Assembly: GCA_947451035.1 (NCBI GenBank)
Contig: CANFXR010000020.1
Span: forward strand, 1-34,744
Reading direction: 5' to 3'
DNA: 34,744 nucleotides
Source of the DNA: Burkholderiales bacterium
Lineage (GTDB): Bacteria > Pseudomonadota > Gammaproteobacteria > Burkholderiales > Burkholderiaceae_C
Position 1 is the first letter of the stretch. Each line of letters begins with the position of its first letter. Positions 7,159-14,966 of this stretch are shown in pieces. A program made the position numbers and the translations under genes. The notes below the pieces were generated by a model. That model saw nothing but the letters and a program-made list of their open reading frames with translations, searched no databases and was not told where the DNA came from.

Positions 7159-7753
7159 GCGGGCCGCCGCGTCACGCCGCGGCGTGCTGGGGTTGCTGGC
7201 CTCACCGCTGGTGTGCAGCGCTTTCCCGCGCGCCACGGCTGCACCCGCATCGCCCGCCGCAAGCGCCATCGCGCCGCCGCCCGAGGTGCTGCATGAGTTG
7301 CCGGCGGCTCGCCTGTTCGGCAGCGGCCGGCTGCGCCGGTTCCTGTTCCATGTGTACGACGCCAGGCTGTGGACCGGCCCCGGTTTCGACGTGGCCCGTT
7401 GGTCGATGGAGCCGCTGGCGCTCGAGCTGGAATACGGCCGCACGCTGAACGGCCCGCTGATCGCCGAGCGCTCCATCGAGGAGATGCGCCGTGGCGCCGA
7501 GATCTCGCCCGCTCAGCAAGGCAGCTGGCTGGCGGCGATGCAACGCTCCTTTCCCGACGTGCATGAAGGCGACCGCATGACGGGCGTGCAGCTGCCGGGC
7601 TTGGCGACACGCATTTTCGTCAACGGCCGACTCACCGGCGAGATCCGCGACGCCGAGTTCACGCGGCTGTTCTTCGGCATCTGGCTGGCACCGCACACCT
7701 CGGAGCCGCGACTGCGCGCCGCGCTGCTGGCCGGCGCGCCGGGCGGCTCATGA
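7151..7753 (+). CDS. Exported chalcone-isomerase-like protein
   Basis: A 200-residue protein that starts inside the methyltransferase gene (ATGACTGA overlap). The N-terminus SRRGVLGLL followed by a hydrophobic stretch and an ATAAPAS end resembles a Tat or Sec signal peptide. The body shows the bacterial chalcone-isomerase-like pattern: GSGRLRRFLFHVYDARLW, LELEYGRTLNG, a GDRMTGVQLPG segment and a final FFGIWLAP. Plant relatives of this fold include non-catalytic fatty-acid-binding proteins, so a lipid-carrier role in the periplasm fits its neighbours, but catalysis on a small molecule cannot be excluded. No flavonoid pathway is implied. Confidence 0.78.
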   Translation: MTERAAASRRGVLGLLASPLVCSAFPRATAAPASPAASAIAPPPEVLHELPAARLFGSGRLRRFLFHVYDARLWTGPGFDVARWSMEPLALELEYGRTLNGPLIAERSIEEMRRGAEISPAQQGSWLAAMQRSFPDVHEGDRMTGVQLPGLATRIFVNGRLTGEIRDAEFTRLFFGIWLAPHTSEPRLRAALLAGAPGGS

Positions 7754-9078
7754 GCGAGCCGGCCAGCCTCACGGTGAGCGCGCCCGGTTCATCGGCCAAC
7801 GAGCACGGCGACCACCGCGTGATGGACGCGCTGGTGGGTTGGCGCGCCGGGCTGGGTTACGGCGCGCTCGGCTTGCCGCTCGCGTTCGTGGCGCTGCCTT
7901 TGTACGTGGTGCTGCCCAATCACTACGCCACGCATTTCGGCGTGCCGCTGGCGGCGCTGGGTGGGGTGCTGCTGGGCGCGCGCTTGCTCGATGCGGTGGC
8001 CGATCCGCTGATCGGCCGCGCGGCCGATGGCTGGCTGGCCGCCGGTGCGCAGCGCACCTGGTGGGCGATGGCGATGGCGGCCATGCTGCTGGCCGTCGGC
8101 TTTGCCGCGCTGTTCTTTCCGCAGGTGAGTGGCACGCCGGCGCTGCTGGCCTGGTGCGCCGGCACGCTGGCCGTGACTTACATGGGCTACAGCGTGGTGA
8201 CCGTGGCGCACCAGTCATGGGGCGCACGACTCGGCGGCGACGCGAGGCAGCAAGCGCGCATCGTCGCCTGGCGCGAGGGGATGGCGCTGGCCGGCGTGCT
8301 GATCGCCAGCGTGATGCCATCGCTGGCCGGGCTGCCGGTGACGACCGTCGTGTTCGTGGCGCTGCTGGTGGCCGGCATGCTGTGGCTGCGCACGGCCCCG
8401 CGGCCGGCGGCGTCCAGCGGCCCGCGCCTACACGTGTCGCTGGCGCTGCCGTTTGCCACGCCGGCGTTTCGCCGGCTGCTCGCGGTGTACCTGGTCAACG
8501 GCATCGCCAGCGCGGTGCCCGCCACGCTGGTGCTGTTTTTCATTCGCGACCGGCTGCAAACGCCCGCCTACGAAGCGCTGTTTCTGGCGAGCTACTTCGC
8601 GGTGGGGGCCATCTCGATCCCGCTGTGGGTGCGCGCGGTGCACCGCTTCGGGCTGGAGCGCGCGTGGCTGGCCAGCATGGGACTGGCGATCGCGGTGTTC
8701 GTGTGGGCCAGCGGACTGGGCGCGGGCGACGTGGTCGCTTTCACTGTCGTGTGCGCGCTCAGCGGACTCGGGCTCGGTGCCGACCTGACGCTGCCCAGCG
8801 CCATGCTGGCCGGCGTGATACAGCGTGCGGGCCACGGCGCGCAATCCGAGGGCGCCTACTTCGGCTGGTGGCATTTCGCGACCAAGCTCAACCTGGCGCT
8901 GGCCGCCGGCATCGCGCTGCCGGCGCTGTCGTGGTTTGGCTACGCGCCCGACAGCCGCAGCCCGCAAGCGCTCGCCGCGCTGACGGCCGCCTACTGTGTG
9001 CTGCCTTGCGTGTTGAAGCTCGCCGCCGCGGCGCTGCTGTACACACTGCTGATCCGACCTCTGCGGGAGAACCGATGA
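7750..9078 (+). CDS. MFS transporter, MelB/GPH type
   Basis: A 442-residue polytopic inner-membrane protein with about 12 hydrophobic segments. The N-terminal LVGWRAGLGYGALGLPLAF and GARLLDAVADPLIGRAADGW are typical of the glycoside-pentoside-hexuronide (MelB) branch of the major facilitator superfamily, including the conserved D-x-x-x-D-P element. Sugar symport is the classical function, but the same branch includes the vertebrate lysolipid transporter MFSD2A. In a fatty-acid gene block a lipid-like or lysolipid cargo is at least as plausible. Both ends overlap neighbours as ATGA, so it belongs to the operon. Confidence 0.8.
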   Translation: MSEPASLTVSAPGSSANEHGDHRVMDALVGWRAGLGYGALGLPLAFVALPLYVVLPNHYATHFGVPLAALGGVLLGARLLDAVADPLIGRAADGWLAAGAQRTWWAMAMAAMLLAVGFAALFFPQVSGTPALLAWCAGTLAVTYMGYSVVTVAHQSWGARLGGDARQQARIVAWREGMALAGVLIASVMPSLAGLPVTTVVFVALLVAGMLWLRTAPRPAASSGPRLHVSLALPFATPAFRRLLAVYLVNGIASAVPATLVLFFIRDRLQTPAYEALFLASYFAVGAISIPLWVRAVHRFGLERAWLASMGLAIAVFVWASGLGAGDVVAFTVVCALSGLGLGADLTLPSAMLAGVIQRAGHGAQSEGAYFGWWHFATKLNLALAAGIALPALSWFGYAPDSRSPQALAALTAAYCVLPCVLKLAAAALLYTLLIRPLRENR

Positions 9079-9608
9079 AACGACGCCTGATCCTGTGCCT
9101 GACCCTGGCCGCGAGTGCCTTGCTGGCGAGCTGCGCCTCGCCCACGGCCGCCGACTACGCCACCGAAAAACCGGTGCTTGACCTGAAGACCTACTTCAAC
9201 GGTGAGCTCACCGCGCACGGGCTGTTCACCGACCGCTCGGGCAAGGTGGTGCGGCGCTTCGTCGTCACCATGAAGTGCGCGTGGCAAGGCGGCGACGGCG
9301 TGCTTGACGAGCACTTCGTCTACAGCGATGGCGAGACGCAGCGCCGCGTGTGGCGGCTGCATCAGCTGCCCGACGGGCGCTACAGCGGCGCGGCCGACGA
9401 CGTGGTCGGCGCGGCGCAGGGAATGAGTGCAGGCAACGCCTTCCAGTGGGCGTACACGCTGCGACTGCCGGTCGACGGCAAGACCTACGAGGTGCAGTTC
9501 GACGACTGGATGTACCTGATCGACGAACACGTGATGCTCAACAAGGCGGTGATGAGCAAGTTCGGCGTGCGCCTGGGCGAAGTCACGCTGGCGTTCCACA
9601 AGCCATGA
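9075..9608 (+). CDS. DUF3833 family lipoprotein
   Basis: About 177 residues starting at an ATG overlapping the transporter stop. The signal peptide ends in a lipobox LLASC with C20 as the lipidated cysteine and Ala at +2, predicting release to the outer membrane. The mature part has LKTYFNGELTAHGLFTDRSG and FDDWMYLIDEHVMLNKA, which match the DUF3833 family. No function is established; members accompany Cfa, DUF1365 and SDR genes in many proteobacteria, so a role in envelope lipid handling is inferred from context. Confidence 0.85.
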   Translation: MKRRLILCLTLAASALLASCASPTAADYATEKPVLDLKTYFNGELTAHGLFTDRSGKVVRRFVVTMKCAWQGGDGVLDEHFVYSDGETQRRVWRLHQLPDGRYSGAADDVVGAAQGMSAGNAFQWAYTLRLPVDGKTYEVQFDDWMYLIDEHVMLNKAVMSKFGVRLGEVTLAFHKP

Positions 9609-9624
9609 GCACCCGGAGCTGGCC

Positions 9625-10398
9625 ATGCCACTGAACCCACGCATCACCGATTGGTCCGGCCGCGTCGTGTGGCTGGTGGGCGCGTCGAGCGGCATCGGCC
9701 TGGCGACCGCGCGGCGGCTGCATGAATGCGGCGCGACGGTGGTCGTGTCGGCGCGCAACGCAAGCGCGCTGGCGGCCTTCGAGGCTGCGCATCCGGGCAG
9801 CCTGGGAATCGCGCTCGACGCCACCGATCGCGAGGCGATGCGCGCGGCCGCCGCACAGATCGTGGGGCGCTGCGGTCGCATCGATCTGGCGCTGTACTGC
9901 GCCGGCTACTACCACCCGGTTCGCGCCACGGCCTTTGACCTCGACGAAATGCTGCGCCATGAGCAGGTCAACTACGTCGGCGCGCTGTACCTGCTCGACG
10001 CGGTGCTGCCGGTGCTGCTCGCCCAGCGCTCGGGGCACATCAGCCTGGTGTCGAGCGTGGCCGGCTACCGCGGGCTGCCCAACGCGCTGGCCTACGGGCC
10101 GACCAAGGCCGCGCTGATCAACCTGGCGCAAGCGCTCTACCTCGATGTGCAGCCGCTCGGGCTGGGCGTGTCGGTGATCAACCCGGGCTTCGTCGAAACG
10201 CCGCTGACTGCGCAAAACGAATTCAAGATGCCCGCGCTGATCTCGCCCGAGGAGGCCGCACGCGCGATGCTGGCCGGCTGGGCGGCGGGCGACTTCGAGA
10301 TCCACTTCCCGAAGCGCTTCACGCGGTTCCTGAAGCTGCTGGGCCTGCTGGGCGACGCTGCGTATTTCAAGATCATCCGCCGGGCCACCGGGCTGTAG
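9625..10398 (+). CDS. Short-chain dehydrogenase/reductase
   Basis: A 257-residue classical SDR. The cofactor motif GASSGIG is at residues 19-25, the NAG-like motif appears as CAG near 92, the catalytic serine lies in VSSVAG (about 143-144), and the active-site YGPTK gives Y157 and K161. The C-terminal region ends with a basic/hydrophobic stretch that may touch the membrane. NAD(P)-linked oxidoreduction of an alcohol or carbonyl, possibly on an acyl chain or aldehyde from lipid oxidation, is inferred from neighbours. A GGAG lies eight bases before the ATG. Confidence 0.85.
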   Translation: MPLNPRITDWSGRVVWLVGASSGIGLATARRLHECGATVVVSARNASALAAFEAAHPGSLGIALDATDREAMRAAAAQIVGRCGRIDLALYCAGYYHPVRATAFDLDEMLRHEQVNYVGALYLLDAVLPVLLAQRSGHISLVSSVAGYRGLPNALAYGPTKAALINLAQALYLDVQPLGLGVSVINPGFVETPLTAQNEFKMPALISPEEAARAMLAGWAAGDFEIHFPKRFTRFLKLLGLLGDAAYFKIIRRATGL

Positions 10399-10407
10399 GA
10401 GCGCGCC

Positions 10408-10860
10408 ATGACCGAACCCCACGCCCCGCGCTGCACCGACGCGCGCGTGGCCCGCATCGTCGAGGCCTTCGAGACGCTCACGCCGGCCGATGTGGCGCGG
10501 CTGGGCGATTTCTACGCCGCCGACGCCGTCTTCAAGGACCCGTTCAACGAGGTGCGCGGCATCAGCGACATCCAGCGCGTCTTCAGCCACATGTACGTGG
10601 CGCTCGACGCGCCGTACTTCGTCGTGAAGGACGTGCTGGTGCAAGGCGACCAGTGCTTCTTGAGCTGGGACTTCTGCTTTCGCTTCCGCCGCTTCAGCCG
10701 CGAGCTGCAAACCGTGCGCGGCGCGTCGCACCTGAAGCTCGGCGAGCACGGTCTGATCACGCTGCACCGCGACTACTGGGATGCCGCCGAGGAGTTGTAC
10801 GAAAAGCTGCCGGGCGTGGGTGTGCTGATGCGCTGGCTCAAGCGGCAGGCCAATTCTTGA
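10408..10860 (+). CDS. NTF2/SnoaL-like fold protein
   Basis: A 150-residue protein of the nuclear-transport-factor-2-like superfamily: LTPADVARLGDFYAADAVFKDPFNEVRG, a central strand region with VLVQGDQCFLSWDFCFRF, and HRDYWDAAEELYEKLPG. The fold forms a small cone-shaped pocket used by isomerases, cyclases and non-catalytic binders. Such a gene regularly sits beside the SDR in Cfa/DUF1365/DUF3833 loci, ten bases apart here. The substrate is unknown. Confidence 0.82.
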   Translation: MTEPHAPRCTDARVARIVEAFETLTPADVARLGDFYAADAVFKDPFNEVRGISDIQRVFSHMYVALDAPYFVVKDVLVQGDQCFLSWDFCFRFRRFSRELQTVRGASHLKLGEHGLITLHRDYWDAAEELYEKLPGVGVLMRWLKRQANS

Positions 10861-10906
10861 GGCCACCACCAACGCTGACGCAGCCTGCCCGCCAGGGTGC
10901 ACGGCG

Positions 10907-11914
10907 ATGAGCCGCATCGCCGTGATCGGCGCGGGCCTCGCCGGGCTCACCGTGGCGGCCGAATTGCAGGCGGCGGGCCACGCGGTGACGCTGTTCGAAA
11001 AGAGCCGTGGGCCCGGTGGGCGTTGCGCCACACGGCGCAGCGCGGCCGGACCCTTCGACCACGGCGCACCCGGCTTCGTGCCGAGCACGGCGGCGTTTGC
11101 TGCGCAGGTTCAGGACTGGCAGCGTGCCGGCTGGGTCGCCGCCGACCCGTCCGCGGGCACGGGTCAGGTGATCGGTGTGCCCTCGATGAACGCCTTGGCG
11201 CAGCAGCTGGCGAGCGGTCTGCGAACAGGCCTCGACCTGCGTGTGGAAACCCATGTCGCCGCGCTTGAGCCCGGGGCGCCGGCCGGCTGGCGGCTGCGGC
11301 TGCTCGACGGGCGGCTCGACGCGGGTCACTTCGACGCGGTGGCCGTCGCCGTGCCCGCCGAGCAGGCGGCTGCGCTGCTCGCGCCCGACGCCTCGCTGGC
11401 CGAGGCCATGCGGCTCACGCGCAGCGAACCATGCTGGACGGTGATGGTCGCTTGGTCAGACCCGTGGACCGCACCTGTCGCCGCGTGGGTGGCCACCGAT
11501 CACGCCAGCGTCCTCGCTCGGGTGCACCGCGACGATGCCCGCACCGGTCGACCCGCGCTGGCCGGCAGCGCCAGTCGCTGGGTGCTGCACGCCACGCCGC
11601 AGTGGAGCGCCGATCACCTCGACATGGCGCCCGCCGATGTCATAGCGACGCTGACGACCGCCTGGGCGAAGGCGCTGGGCGTGCGTCTGGCGCCGCCGGT
11701 GCATGCCGCGGCGCACTGCTGGCGCTATGCGCAGGTGCCCGACGCGAGAGCCGAGCCGTGCGGCTGGAACGAGTCGCTGCGCCTGGGCGCCTGTGGCGAT
11801 GCGTGGCATGCCGCGGGGGATGCTGCCGGATCGCAGCCCGGTGGCGTCGAGCGGGCCTGGCTGAGCGGCCGGGCGCTGGCGCGGCAGATCGCGCTGAGCG
11901 TGTCGCTCGCCTGA
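10907..11914 (+). CDS. Renalase-like FAD/NAD(P) oxidoreductase
   Basis: A 335-residue flavoprotein with IAVIGAGLAGLTVAAEL (GAGLAG at residues 8-13), E31, and FEKSRGPGGRCATRR (about 30-44), the signature of the renalase-like/COG3380 group. The C-terminus has GACGDAW and GVERAWLSGRALA, typical of the FAD-closing helix. Bacterial relatives I know of oxidise misreduced dihydronicotinamides, but the sequence alone does not settle the substrate. It is last in the block, 46 bases after the NTF2-like gene, and converges on a minus-strand MFS gene. Its link to the operon is probable, not certain. Confidence 0.8.
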   Translation: MSRIAVIGAGLAGLTVAAELQAAGHAVTLFEKSRGPGGRCATRRSAAGPFDHGAPGFVPSTAAFAAQVQDWQRAGWVAADPSAGTGQVIGVPSMNALAQQLASGLRTGLDLRVETHVAALEPGAPAGWRLRLLDGRLDAGHFDAVAVAVPAEQAAALLAPDASLAEAMRLTRSEPCWTVMVAWSDPWTAPVAAWVATDHASVLARVHRDDARTGRPALAGSASRWVLHATPQWSADHLDMAPADVIATLTTAWAKALGVRLAPPVHAAAHCWRYAQVPDARAEPCGWNESLRLGACGDAWHAAGDAAGSQPGGVERAWLSGRALARQIALSVSLA

Positions 11915-11942
11915 GCGCGTGCGGGCCAGGCCGAGCTTCGCG

Positions 11943-13100
11943 TCAGGCGTGCCCGACCCGTGTCGAAAAGCGGCGCGACACCACCAGCACCGCCAACCCG
12001 AGGGCACTCAGCCACGCCGACTGCCCGACGACGCCAAACGTGTCGAGCATCAGACCGCTGAACGACGGACCGATGGCGCCGCCCACGGTGTAGCCGGTGA
12101 TCATCGCGGCGGTGCCGGCCATCGCCGACGAGGCGGCGAATTCGTGCGCCACGCGGATCATGGTCAGCGTGTACAGCGCGCCGCCCACGGCGCCCCAGAC
12201 GAAAGCACAGATCCACAGCAGCGGCACCCACGCCGGCGCCAGCTCGAAGGCGGCCGAAGCCGCCAGCAGCAGCGCCCCGGCCAGGCCGAACACGCTGCGC
12301 GGTGACAGGTGGTCGGACAACCAGCCACAGGGGTACTGAAAGGCGAGGCTGCCCACCCCGATCACGCCCGCCAGCGACGTCGCTGCCGCCATCGACAGGC
12401 CGATCTGCGAACCGTAGGCCGTGGTGATCGCGCCCAGGCCGGTCTCGAACACCCCGCCGGCAAACGCCACCGCCACCAGCCCGGGCACACCGCAGATCGT
12501 GGCCCACAGGCCCGTGGGTGCGGCCCCCTCGTGGCTCACCCGCAAGGAGCCCACGCGCCCGCCCAGCGTGAAGGCGATGCCCGCCACCGGCATCAAGGCG
12601 GCGAGCACCGTCAGTGCCCGCGGCGACAACGGCAGCAGCCCCGGCAGGAACGGGCCCAGCGCCAAGGCGCCGCCCAGCGCAGTTTGGTAAAGCCCGGTGA
12701 AGCGCCCGCGCCGATCGGGCGGTGCGTTGTGGGCGATCATGGCCTCGGTGCCATTCCACGCGGCGGCCGCCCCGACGCCGCCGAGGATTGCCAGGACGCA
12801 CCACAGCCGGTAGTGGTCGGTCAGCGCGTAGCCCAGGATGGCCAGCCCTTCCAGACCCAGGCCCAGGCGATAGGCCGCGGCCACGCCGAGTCGATCAAAC
12901 ACCCAGGGCATCAACGGCACCATCAGCGCGATGCTCAAAAACGGCAACATCGCGAACAGGCCGATGGCCGATGCGCTCTCGCCCGCCGTTTGCAGCCGCA
13001 CCGCCAGCACCGGCGTGAGCATCGCGAACGACAGCACCATCAGCGTGGTGGCCGATGCCACGCGGACCAGGGCCTTTTGAACGGGCGCGGCCTCAGCCAC
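11943..13100 (-). CDS. MFS transporter
   Basis: A 385-residue major facilitator protein starting at GTG 13100 with AAAGG seven bases upstream. About 12 hydrophobic segments are seen; RRGRFTGLYQTALGGALALGP is the cytosolic loop and start of the segment after it, and YPCGWLSDHLSPR the loop between the halves. It most resembles small-molecule efflux or YcaD-like transporters; no substrate can be read from the sequence. It converges on the renalase-like gene with only 28 bp between stops and has no clear terminator there. Confidence 0.78.
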   Translation of the reverse strand: MAEAAPVQKALVRVASATTLMVLSFAMLTPVLAVRLQTAGESASAIGLFAMLPFLSIALMVPLMPWVFDRLGVAAAYRLGLGLEGLAILGYALTDHYRLWCVLAILGGVGAAAAWNGTEAMIAHNAPPDRRGRFTGLYQTALGGALALGPFLPGLLPLSPRALTVLAALMPVAGIAFTLGGRVGSLRVSHEGAAPTGLWATICGVPGLVAVAFAGGVFETGLGAITTAYGSQIGLSMAAATSLAGVIGVGSLAFQYPCGWLSDHLSPRSVFGLAGALLLAASAAFELAPAWVPLLWICAFVWGAVGGALYTLTMIRVAHEFAASSAMAGTAAMITGYTVGGAIGPSFSGLMLDTFGVVGQSAWLSALGLAVLVVSRRFSTRVGHA

Positions 13101-13142
13101 CGGGGAGCCTTTCAGTCAAGGCATTCCTCGGGGCCACGGGTC

Positions 13143-14102
13143 TCACAACCAGCCCTTGCGCCGGAAGTAGACGAACGGTGCGATCACCGACAAGACCATC
13201 AAAGCGATGGCGAACGGGTAACCGTAGTGCCACTTCAACTCGGGCATGACGTCGAAGTTCATGCCGTAGATGCTCGCGATCAGCGTGGGCGGCAGCAGCG
13301 CCACGCTGGCCACGGAGAACAGCTTGATGATCTTGTTCTGGTTGATGTTGATGAAGCCGACCGTGGCGTTCATCAGGAAGTTGATCTTGTCGAACAGGAA
13401 CGTCGTGTGGCTGTCGAGCGAGTCGATGTCGCGCATGATCTGGCGCGCTTCCTCGAACTGCTCGGCGTTGAGCAACCGGCTGCGCATCATGAAACTGATG
13501 GCGCGGCGCGTGTCCATCACGTTGCGGCGGATGCGACCGTTGAGGTCTTCCTCCTTGGCGATCGCCGACAGGGCCTCGGCTGCCACGGCGTCGTTCACGT
13601 CTTCTTTGAGCACGCGCTGGCCCACGACTTCCAGCGCGTCGTAGATGCCCTCGAGCGCGTCGGCGCTGTACTCGGCGTCAGCCGCATAGAGCTTGAGCAA
13701 GACGTCCTTCGCATCCTCGATCAGCGCCGGGATGCGGCGCGCGCGCAGGCGCAGCAGGCGAAACACGGGCAACTCCTCGCCGTGTATCGAGAACAGCACG
13801 TTGCGAAACAGGATGAACGCCACGCGCACATTGCGCGGGTTCTCGTCGTCGTCGATCAGGAAGTCGCTTCGGATGTGCAACTCGCCGTTGTCTTCCTCGT
13901 AAAAGCGCGCCGACTCCTCGAGGTCGTCGTCGACCGCGTCGTCGGGAATCGTCACGCCGAAGTGCTGCGCGATCCAGCCTTTTTCCTCGGGTGTCGGCGC
14001 GTCAAGGTCGACCCACACCGGCTGCACGTGGGCTAGGGCGTCGAGACTTTCGATTTCTTCCTGGACCAGCCGGCCAAGGGCCAACGAAAAGACATTGAGC
14101 AT
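13143..14102 (-). CDS. corA: CorA-family magnesium/cobalt transporter
   Basis: A 319-residue CorA protein. The long N-terminal cytosolic domain is acidic (DDAVDDDLEESARFYEEDNG), followed by the coiled stalk helix with FEEARQIMRDIDSLDSHTTF, the first membrane segment near 262-278, the signature YGMNF at 279-283 between the two C-terminal membrane helices, and a basic tail RRKGWL. It forms pentameric inner-membrane channels for Mg2+ and Co2+. A GGAG precedes the ATG by six bases. It is divergent from hpf across 281 bp. Confidence 0.94.
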   Translation of the reverse strand: MLNVFSLALGRLVQEEIESLDALAHVQPVWVDLDAPTPEEKGWIAQHFGVTIPDDAVDDDLEESARFYEEDNGELHIRSDFLIDDDENPRNVRVAFILFRNVLFSIHGEELPVFRLLRLRARRIPALIEDAKDVLLKLYAADAEYSADALEGIYDALEVVGQRVLKEDVNDAVAAEALSAIAKEEDLNGRIRRNVMDTRRAISFMMRSRLLNAEQFEEARQIMRDIDSLDSHTTFLFDKINFLMNATVGFININQNKIIKLFSVASVALLPPTLIASIYGMNFDVMPELKWHYGYPFAIALMVLSVIAPFVYFRRKGWL

Positions 14103-14383
14103 GCGAACTCCAGCAAAACCAGTGCGCCGAGCGCGCCCCGGCGGGGATGTCTATCGAGAAATCAGCCGGTCAAAACCCAAAAATTATCGCACCGGGGGTT
14201 TGACCATCCTCGCCACGAGGGGCGCTTGCAAACCCCCCTCCAGCGCGCGTGCTGGGGTCGGCTTGCAAGCGCCGAAGTTCAGGAGCAAGATGGGCTCGCG
14301 GTCGACCGGAGATGTCGCTTTTGGGTCGGCGTCCCGGTCGCCCGCACAGCCACCTGTCTTTTATCTGTGCGAAAGGAGTTCCC
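14103..14383. promoter_or_regulatory. corA-hpf divergent region with two inverted repeats
   Basis: This 281-bp gap carries no convincing gene. An inverted repeat GGTCAAAACCC (14168-14178) / GGGTTTGACC (14196-14205) with a one-base bulge brackets a GATAAT-like -10 for corA on the minus strand (14183-14188). Further along, GGCGCTTGCAA (14221-14231) and TTGCAAGCGCC (14263-14273) form a perfect 11-bp outer stem, with CCAGC/GCTGG (14240-14244, 14251-14255) as inner stem. AAAGGAG at 14373-14379 is the hpf ribosome-binding site. Confidence 0.5.
14221..14273. repeat. 53-bp two-stem inverted repeat upstream of hpf
   Basis: The outer arms are perfect over 11 bp (GGCGCTTGCAA and its complement) and the inner arms over 5 bp around a GCGCGT loop. 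It could be a transcript hairpin, a cruciform, or a dispersed palindromic element. No T-run follows on either side, so a simple intrinsic terminator is unlikely. Confidence 0.75.
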
Positions 14384-14725
14384 ATGAACTTGACTATCAG
14401 CGGACATCATCTGGACATTACTGCAGCCTTGCGGGAGTACGTGATCACCAAATTGGAGCGCGTCACGCGCCACTTCGACCAGGTGGTCGACATCAACGTG
14501 CTGCTGTCGGTGGAAAAGCCGCGGGAAAAGGCGTTGCGGCAAAAGGCAGAGGTCACGCTCCACGTGAAGGGCAAGGACATCTTCGTGGAGCATTCGGCCG
14601 AGGACATGTACGCGGCCGTCGATCAGTTGATGGACAAGCTCGATCGGCAGGTTTGTCGCTACAAGGCCAAGGTGCAGGACTATCACCACGTCGCTGCGAA
14701 GCGCATGGAGGCACCTGCCCCCTGA
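14384..14725 (+). CDS. hpf: Ribosome hibernation promoting factor, short form
   Basis: A 113-residue protein of the HPF/RaiA family: [41 protein letters not shown] split over the sheet, and [19 protein letters not shown] in the second helix. It binds in the mRNA/tRNA channel of the 30S subunit and inactivates ribosomes in stationary phase. The length is that of the short form, without the C-terminal dimerisation domain of long HPF. The start is fixed by a strong AAAGGAG seven bases before. It precedes ptsN and hprK, as is usual in betaproteobacteria, but rpoN does not precede it. Confidence 0.93.
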   Translation: MNLTISGHHLDITAALREYVITKLERVTRHFDQVVDINVLLSVEKPREKALRQKAEVTLHVKGKDIFVEHSAEDMYAAVDQLMDKLDRQVCRYKAKVQDYHHVAAKRMEAPAP

Positions 14726-14729
14726 CCGG

Positions 14730-14777
14730 TTGCCAGCTCTCTGGCAAGAACAAAAGCGGCCCGCGGGCCGCTTTTTT
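14730..14777 (+). terminator. Tandem hairpins with intrinsic terminator after hpf
   Basis: TTGCCAG (14730-14736) and CTGGCAA (14741-14747) form a first stem with a CTCT loop. Immediately after, a self-complementary AAAAGCGGCCCG / CGGGCCGCTTTT (14752-14775) runs into six T (14772-14777), a textbook rho-independent terminator. It should end most hpf transcripts before ptsN. Confidence 0.85.
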
Positions 14778-14818
14778 GTGCCCCGCGCAACAACCTCCCC
14801 CCGACAGGGGCGGCGACG

Positions 14819-14847
14819 TTGCTGCAATGCAGCACCCTGTGCACAAT
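14819..14847 (+). promoter_or_regulatory. Candidate promoter for ptsN-hprK
   Basis: TTGCTG (14819-14824) and CACAAT (14842-14847) are 17 bp apart, in the gap after the hpf terminator where a new promoter is needed. Match to the consensus is moderate. The rest of the gap up to 14966 shows nothing else clear. Confidence 0.25.
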
Positions 14848-14966
14848 CAAAACGCGCCCGTGCCATCATTCGCTCAGCTGCTCTGTGCCCGTTTCATCAC
14901 CCCTTGCTTTGGCATCTCGCGGCCGATCAACGCCGCCGATGCTGGAGCCATCGCCCTGACTTCCCG

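Noticed and set aside
12309-14036. A 575-codon plus-strand frame across the MFS and corA genes
   Set aside because: It spans parts of two confident minus-strand genes and has shadow-type composition.
14251-14266. Sigma-54-like TGG...TTGCA sequence before hpf
   Set aside because: The spacing between GG and GC is nine bases instead of ten and it lies inside the long inverted repeat.
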